The notes under the pieces: generated by a model
The model's database searches: none
The model's input: the letters and a program-made list of their open reading frames with translations, nothing else
What the model was told of the DNA's origin: nothing
Shown: in pieces, positions 61,208 to 64,000 of the stretch
How the letters are laid out: every line of letters begins with the position of its first letter
How positions within the stretch are numbered: the first letter of the stretch is position 1
Source: Bacteroidota bacterium
GTDB lineage: Bacteria; Bacteroidota; Bacteroidia; Chitinophagales; Chitinophagaceae
Reading direction: 5' to 3'
DNA length: 64,000 nucleotides
Assembly: GCA_020161435.1 (NCBI GenBank)
Contig: JAIUNV010000001.1
Span: 558,001 to 622,000, forward strand
Position numbers and translations under genes: made by a program

Positions 61208-63787
61208 TTAAGCACTGTTTCTGCCAGCATTGATAATGCCAAAAGAGCAACGCATCACCAGCTTTTCGTATTTGTTTTTGAGTGGCGAGGTCATTACCTG
61301 TTCTTCCATACGCCGGAGCTGTGCCAGCCCAAACTGCTGTATGGTTGTGAGCGGTATTACAATGCGTTCCCGCATTTGTATGCTCAGCTGCTCCACCGGG
61401 TAGTTGCCCATAAGTTCGGTATTACCGCTCAGTTTCAGCACCATTTTGCGGGTAAGGTTATACTCGTCGTGTATCATATGCCATACTTTGCCATATACGG
61501 CATGCTCTCCCAGGTACGCCGTTAGCGGAAAGAAGCATTTTTTCATGGCCATTTCGCTGTTATCAATCAGTGTGCGGAAGAACAACGATTGCTGATAGAG
61601 ATCGGCCACTTCCTGCCAACGGCCGGCAGTTTCAAAATGATGCAAAGCCGTGCCCACGCCATAATAGCCGGTTACGTTTTGCTTTATCTGGCTCCATGCA
61701 CCTACAAATGGGATGGCCCGCAGGTCTTTCAACGCCAGTTTTGCAGAGCCTCCCCGCTTGGCCGGCCGGCTGCCAATATTGGTGTCGGCATAAAAGCGTA
61801 GCGGACTGGCACTGCTCAGGTAATCCAAAAAGTTGGGGTGATTTTTCAATCCCTGATAACTTTTGTACCCGAGGTTGGCCAGTTCTACCAGTATTTGCTC
61901 TTCTGCTTTTTCCAGGGTGGATAGTTTTGAGGCAAACAGGGTGCTGCTCAAACCGGCATTCATCAGTTGCTCCATGTTGAACTGTGCAGCATCTACGGTG
62001 CCAAAGTTGGAACTTACGGTTTGTCCTTGTATGGTTAATTGTATTTCGCGGTTCGAAATGTTTTGCCCCATGCTGGCGTAAAACTTATGCGTTTTGCCAC
62101 CGCCACGGCTGGGCGGGCCACCACGGCCATCAAAAAATACCACCTCAATATCATACTTGCGGCTGAGCATGGTGAGTTCTTCTTTGGCTTTGTAAATACA
62201 CCAGTTGGCCATAAGATAGCCGCCATCTTTGGTGCCATCGCTAAAGCCCAGCATAATGGTTTGCTGATGGCCGCGGCGGCGCAGGTGCTCCCGGTAGCCG
62301 GGCTGCATGTACAATGTTTCCATAATGGCCGCCGCACCTTGCAAGTCGTCGATGGTTTCAAACAAAGGCACAATGTCTACCGGCATTTTTTCTGGTTGCC
62401 AGCCATTCAGCAAAAACAGGCCAAATACTTCCAGCACATTTAGTGCACTCTGGCACTGGCTGATAATGTAGCGGTGGCAACCGGCTTCACCATTCAACCG
62501 CTGTATTTCGCAGATGGTGGCTGGTATTTTCAACGTATCCTGATGTATTTCGTTGCTCAGCACATTGGGCGACAATTGCTGCTGCAATTGCATAATGGCA
62601 TCCATTTTGCCTACGGCATCCAACTGGGCATAGCCATCTGGCAAAATGCCAGGCACTTTGGCCAGCTCTTGCCACAGTGCCGTGTGTACACTGCTGTCTT
62701 GCCGCACATCCAGCGAAGCAAAATGAAGCCCAAACACTTCTACTTTATTAATGAGGGTTTCTACCAAATGAATAAACAACCCGTTGTGCTCTTTTTTCAG
62801 TGTTTGCCGAATGTGCAACAGCGGCCCTAAAATATCCTGCAGCACCAATTCGCTTTCGTAACCCGGCACAAATACATGGTCGTAGAGTAGCTTTTCCAGT
62901 TCGGCCAAAGGTTTGGTAACACCCTTAAAAGTGAGGCGGCGCTTCAGTTTCCGGATATCCAGGTAGTAGCATTTTAAAATGCTGGTGCGCAGTTCTTTGG
63001 CCACTTTCAATGTGGTATCCACTTTTACAAATGGGTTACCATCACGGTCGCCGCCCGGCCAAAAACCCAACCGGATAATAGGGTTTTTCGGGTTGGGTAC
63101 ATACTGCAGGTGCCGTTTCATAAAAAACAGAATACGACCTGCTGCAGCATAAAATATATTTTCTAAAAACCACACCAGGCTGATGGCTTCATCATATGGG
63201 GTAGGTTTTTCTTTTTTCAAAAAAGGTGTTTTGCCCAGCTGCTGCAGGTACATATTTACCTGTGCGTTATTGTCTTCGCTCAGGGCTTTGGCGAGGTCAT
63301 GAATAATGCCCAACACTTCGCCTGGATAAAACTGCGTAGGGTGTGCAGTAAGCACCAGCCGAATGGCAAAATGCTGCATCAGTTCTTGCAGCACAGCCTG
63401 CTGATTTTCCTGCTCTACCCCTGCCTGTAGTTGCTTGAGCGAACCGGTACCGGCAAAGTCGTGCAGGTCTCTGAACGCTGCATCTTCCAGCGCATCAAAC
63501 AACACAATTTGCCGCTCGGCATATTGCAAAAAACGAAACAGCAAATCAATGCGTTCTTCTTCCGATTTGCGACCGGTATGTTTATCAAAAAAATCGTTGA
63601 GAATGTCTACGGGGCTCATGCCTTTGTCGTAGCCTTCTTCGCAGTTGCTGAGTAGCAACGACAAAAGGATACCCGTTTTTTCAATGCGATGAAAAGGCAG
63701 GCTGGTAAACAGGCTGTTGAACAACTGAAACTTGATGCCTACTTCATTTTTGAAGCGTTCAAGTTGCGTTAGTGAGTTTGGATCCAT
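61208..63787 (-). CDS. ppc: Phosphoenolpyruvate carboxylase
   Basis: 859 residues. Carboxylates PEP to oxaloacetate to refill the citric acid cycle. Catalytic motifs: RLVLTAHPTQF (active-site His), GFWPGGDRDGNPFV, VVFFDGRGGPPSRGGGKTHKF, and the C-terminal GNTELMGNYP region ending in the typical ...IINAGRNSA-like tail. The length matches the bacterial family. The first ATG (63787) is used. Confidence 0.96.
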   Translation of the reverse strand: MDPNSLTQLERFKNEVGIKFQLFNSLFTSLPFHRIEKTGILLSLLLSNCEEGYDKGMSPVDILNDFFDKHTGRKSEEERIDLLFRFLQYAERQIVLFDALEDAAFRDLHDFAGTGSLKQLQAGVEQENQQAVLQELMQHFAIRLVLTAHPTQFYPGEVLGIIHDLAKALSEDNNAQVNMYLQQLGKTPFLKKEKPTPYDEAISLVWFLENIFYAAAGRILFFMKRHLQYVPNPKNPIIRLGFWPGGDRDGNPFVKVDTTLKVAKELRTSILKCYYLDIRKLKRRLTFKGVTKPLAELEKLLYDHVFVPGYESELVLQDILGPLLHIRQTLKKEHNGLFIHLVETLINKVEVFGLHFASLDVRQDSSVHTALWQELAKVPGILPDGYAQLDAVGKMDAIMQLQQQLSPNVLSNEIHQDTLKIPATICEIQRLNGEAGCHRYIISQCQSALNVLEVFGLFLLNGWQPEKMPVDIVPLFETIDDLQGAAAIMETLYMQPGYREHLRRRGHQQTIMLGFSDGTKDGGYLMANWCIYKAKEELTMLSRKYDIEVVFFDGRGGPPSRGGGKTHKFYASMGQNISNREIQLTIQGQTVSSNFGTVDAAQFNMEQLMNAGLSSTLFASKLSTLEKAEEQILVELANLGYKSYQGLKNHPNFLDYLSSASPLRFYADTNIGSRPAKRGGSAKLALKDLRAIPFVGAWSQIKQNVTGYYGVGTALHHFETAGRWQEVADLYQQSLFFRTLIDNSEMAMKKCFFPLTAYLGEHAVYGKVWHMIHDEYNLTRKMVLKLSGNTELMGNYPVEQLSIQMRERIVIPLTTIQQFGLAQLRRMEEQVMTSPLKNKYEKLVMRCSFGIINAGRNSA

Positions 63788-63920
63788 ATCTGATGAATAT
63801 ACTTCTTAGGCAGCAATCGTATTACATCAGGCAGCATGCTAAACTAAGGAAAATGCCGGACAGCATTGGATAAAGCCTTCGTGAAACTGTCGCTACCGTT
63901 TGCCACAAGCCAAACAAACA

Positions 63921-64000
63921 CTACTTGTTTTCTTCAGGATCAAACCGGTCAACCGTTTGTATGCCACGCAAACTTTTGAGCCTGCTCACCAGTTCGTTCA
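63921..64000 (-). CDS. C-terminal end of a gene, possibly an ACT-domain (RelA/SpoT-like) protein
   Basis: Only the last 25 codons are inside the window, reading ...NELVSRLKSLRGIQTVDRF-DPEENK-stop (stop at 63921-63923). The pattern 'L...L..L.GI..V.RF' resembles the last helix and strand of an ACT domain as in (p)ppGpp synthetases. This is a guess from 26 residues. The gap to ppc (63788-63920) shows no gene. Confidence 0.35.
   Translation of the reverse strand, partial: NELVSRLKSLRGIQTVDRFDPEENK

Overview
The window is chromosomal DNA from a member of the Bacteroidota, most likely the Chitinophagales/Chitinophagaceae. The supporting signs are promoters of the TTG-N17..19-TAnnTTTG type, secreted proteins with probable type IX secretion C-terminal domains, the very large IspG form, LytS/LytTR regulators with beta-propeller sensors, DUF3667 and DUF4407 proteins, AddAB instead of RecBCD, and almost no Shine-Dalgarno sequences. 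No rRNA, tRNA, CRISPR array, prophage or transposase gene was recognised. Coding density is high.

Layout. 1-7.5 kb, all on the minus strand: flotillin (cut by the window edge), NfeD-like protein, guanylate kinase, an esterase, an orphan ParA ATPase, a small outer-membrane protein, an LVIVD-repeat lipoprotein, and an ECF sigma factor overlapping a membrane-anchored beta-barrel partner. 7.9-13.1 kb, plus strand: a GH3-family protein, a DUF3667 membrane protein, FabG and a secreted PNGase F-like amidase. 13.1-18.6 kb, minus strand: two overlapping lipoprotein-like genes and ispG. 19.0-25.6 kb, plus strand: a five-gene type I restriction-modification operon (hsdM, hsdS, a helix-turn-helix protein, a Doc-like toxin, hsdR). 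25.6-32.2 kb: a VWA-TPR (BatB/BatC-like) protein, a class D beta-lactamase-like lipoprotein, a Fic protein, RNase Y and a DUF4407 protein. 32.4-39.9 kb, plus strand: a double-HNH protein with a histone-H1-like tail, then addA and addB. 40-47.9 kb: a 66-residue membrane protein, kbl, a secreted protein, a secreted amidohydrolase, and a LytS/LytTR two-component pair. 48-52.6 kb, plus strand: Dabb protein, TPR protein, rplS, tatA, gatA and a lytic transglycosylase. 52.6-64 kb: pabB, a very acidic protein, purA, a GT2 glycosyltransferase diverging from an ArnT-like enzyme, a delta-60-repeat protein, ppc, and the tail of one more gene.

Most genes are housekeeping or envelope functions. The accessory part is the restriction operon. 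Its three middle genes (hsdS, HTH gene, doc) look far more AT-rich than hsdM and hsdR in the stretches counted, and the HTH gene carries a perfect 32-bp palindrome inside its reading frame. A second unusual locus is the HNH-HNH-HTH protein with a lysine/alanine tail, directly upstream of addAB and separated from it by a long hairpin that ends 6 bases before the addA start codon.

A third theme is a set of short degenerate repeats. Strings built from GTC(C)GAAAGTC lie at 7.5 kb (intergenic) and inside ispG at 17.7 kb (in frame). An exact 19-bp direct repeat lies just upstream of ispG, and near-identical palindromes around TCCCGATAGCTATCGGGA lie at 7.66 and 18.73 kb. Start sites were moved inward from the longest open frame wherever a signal peptide, a family N-terminus or a neighbouring gene made a later ATG more likely.
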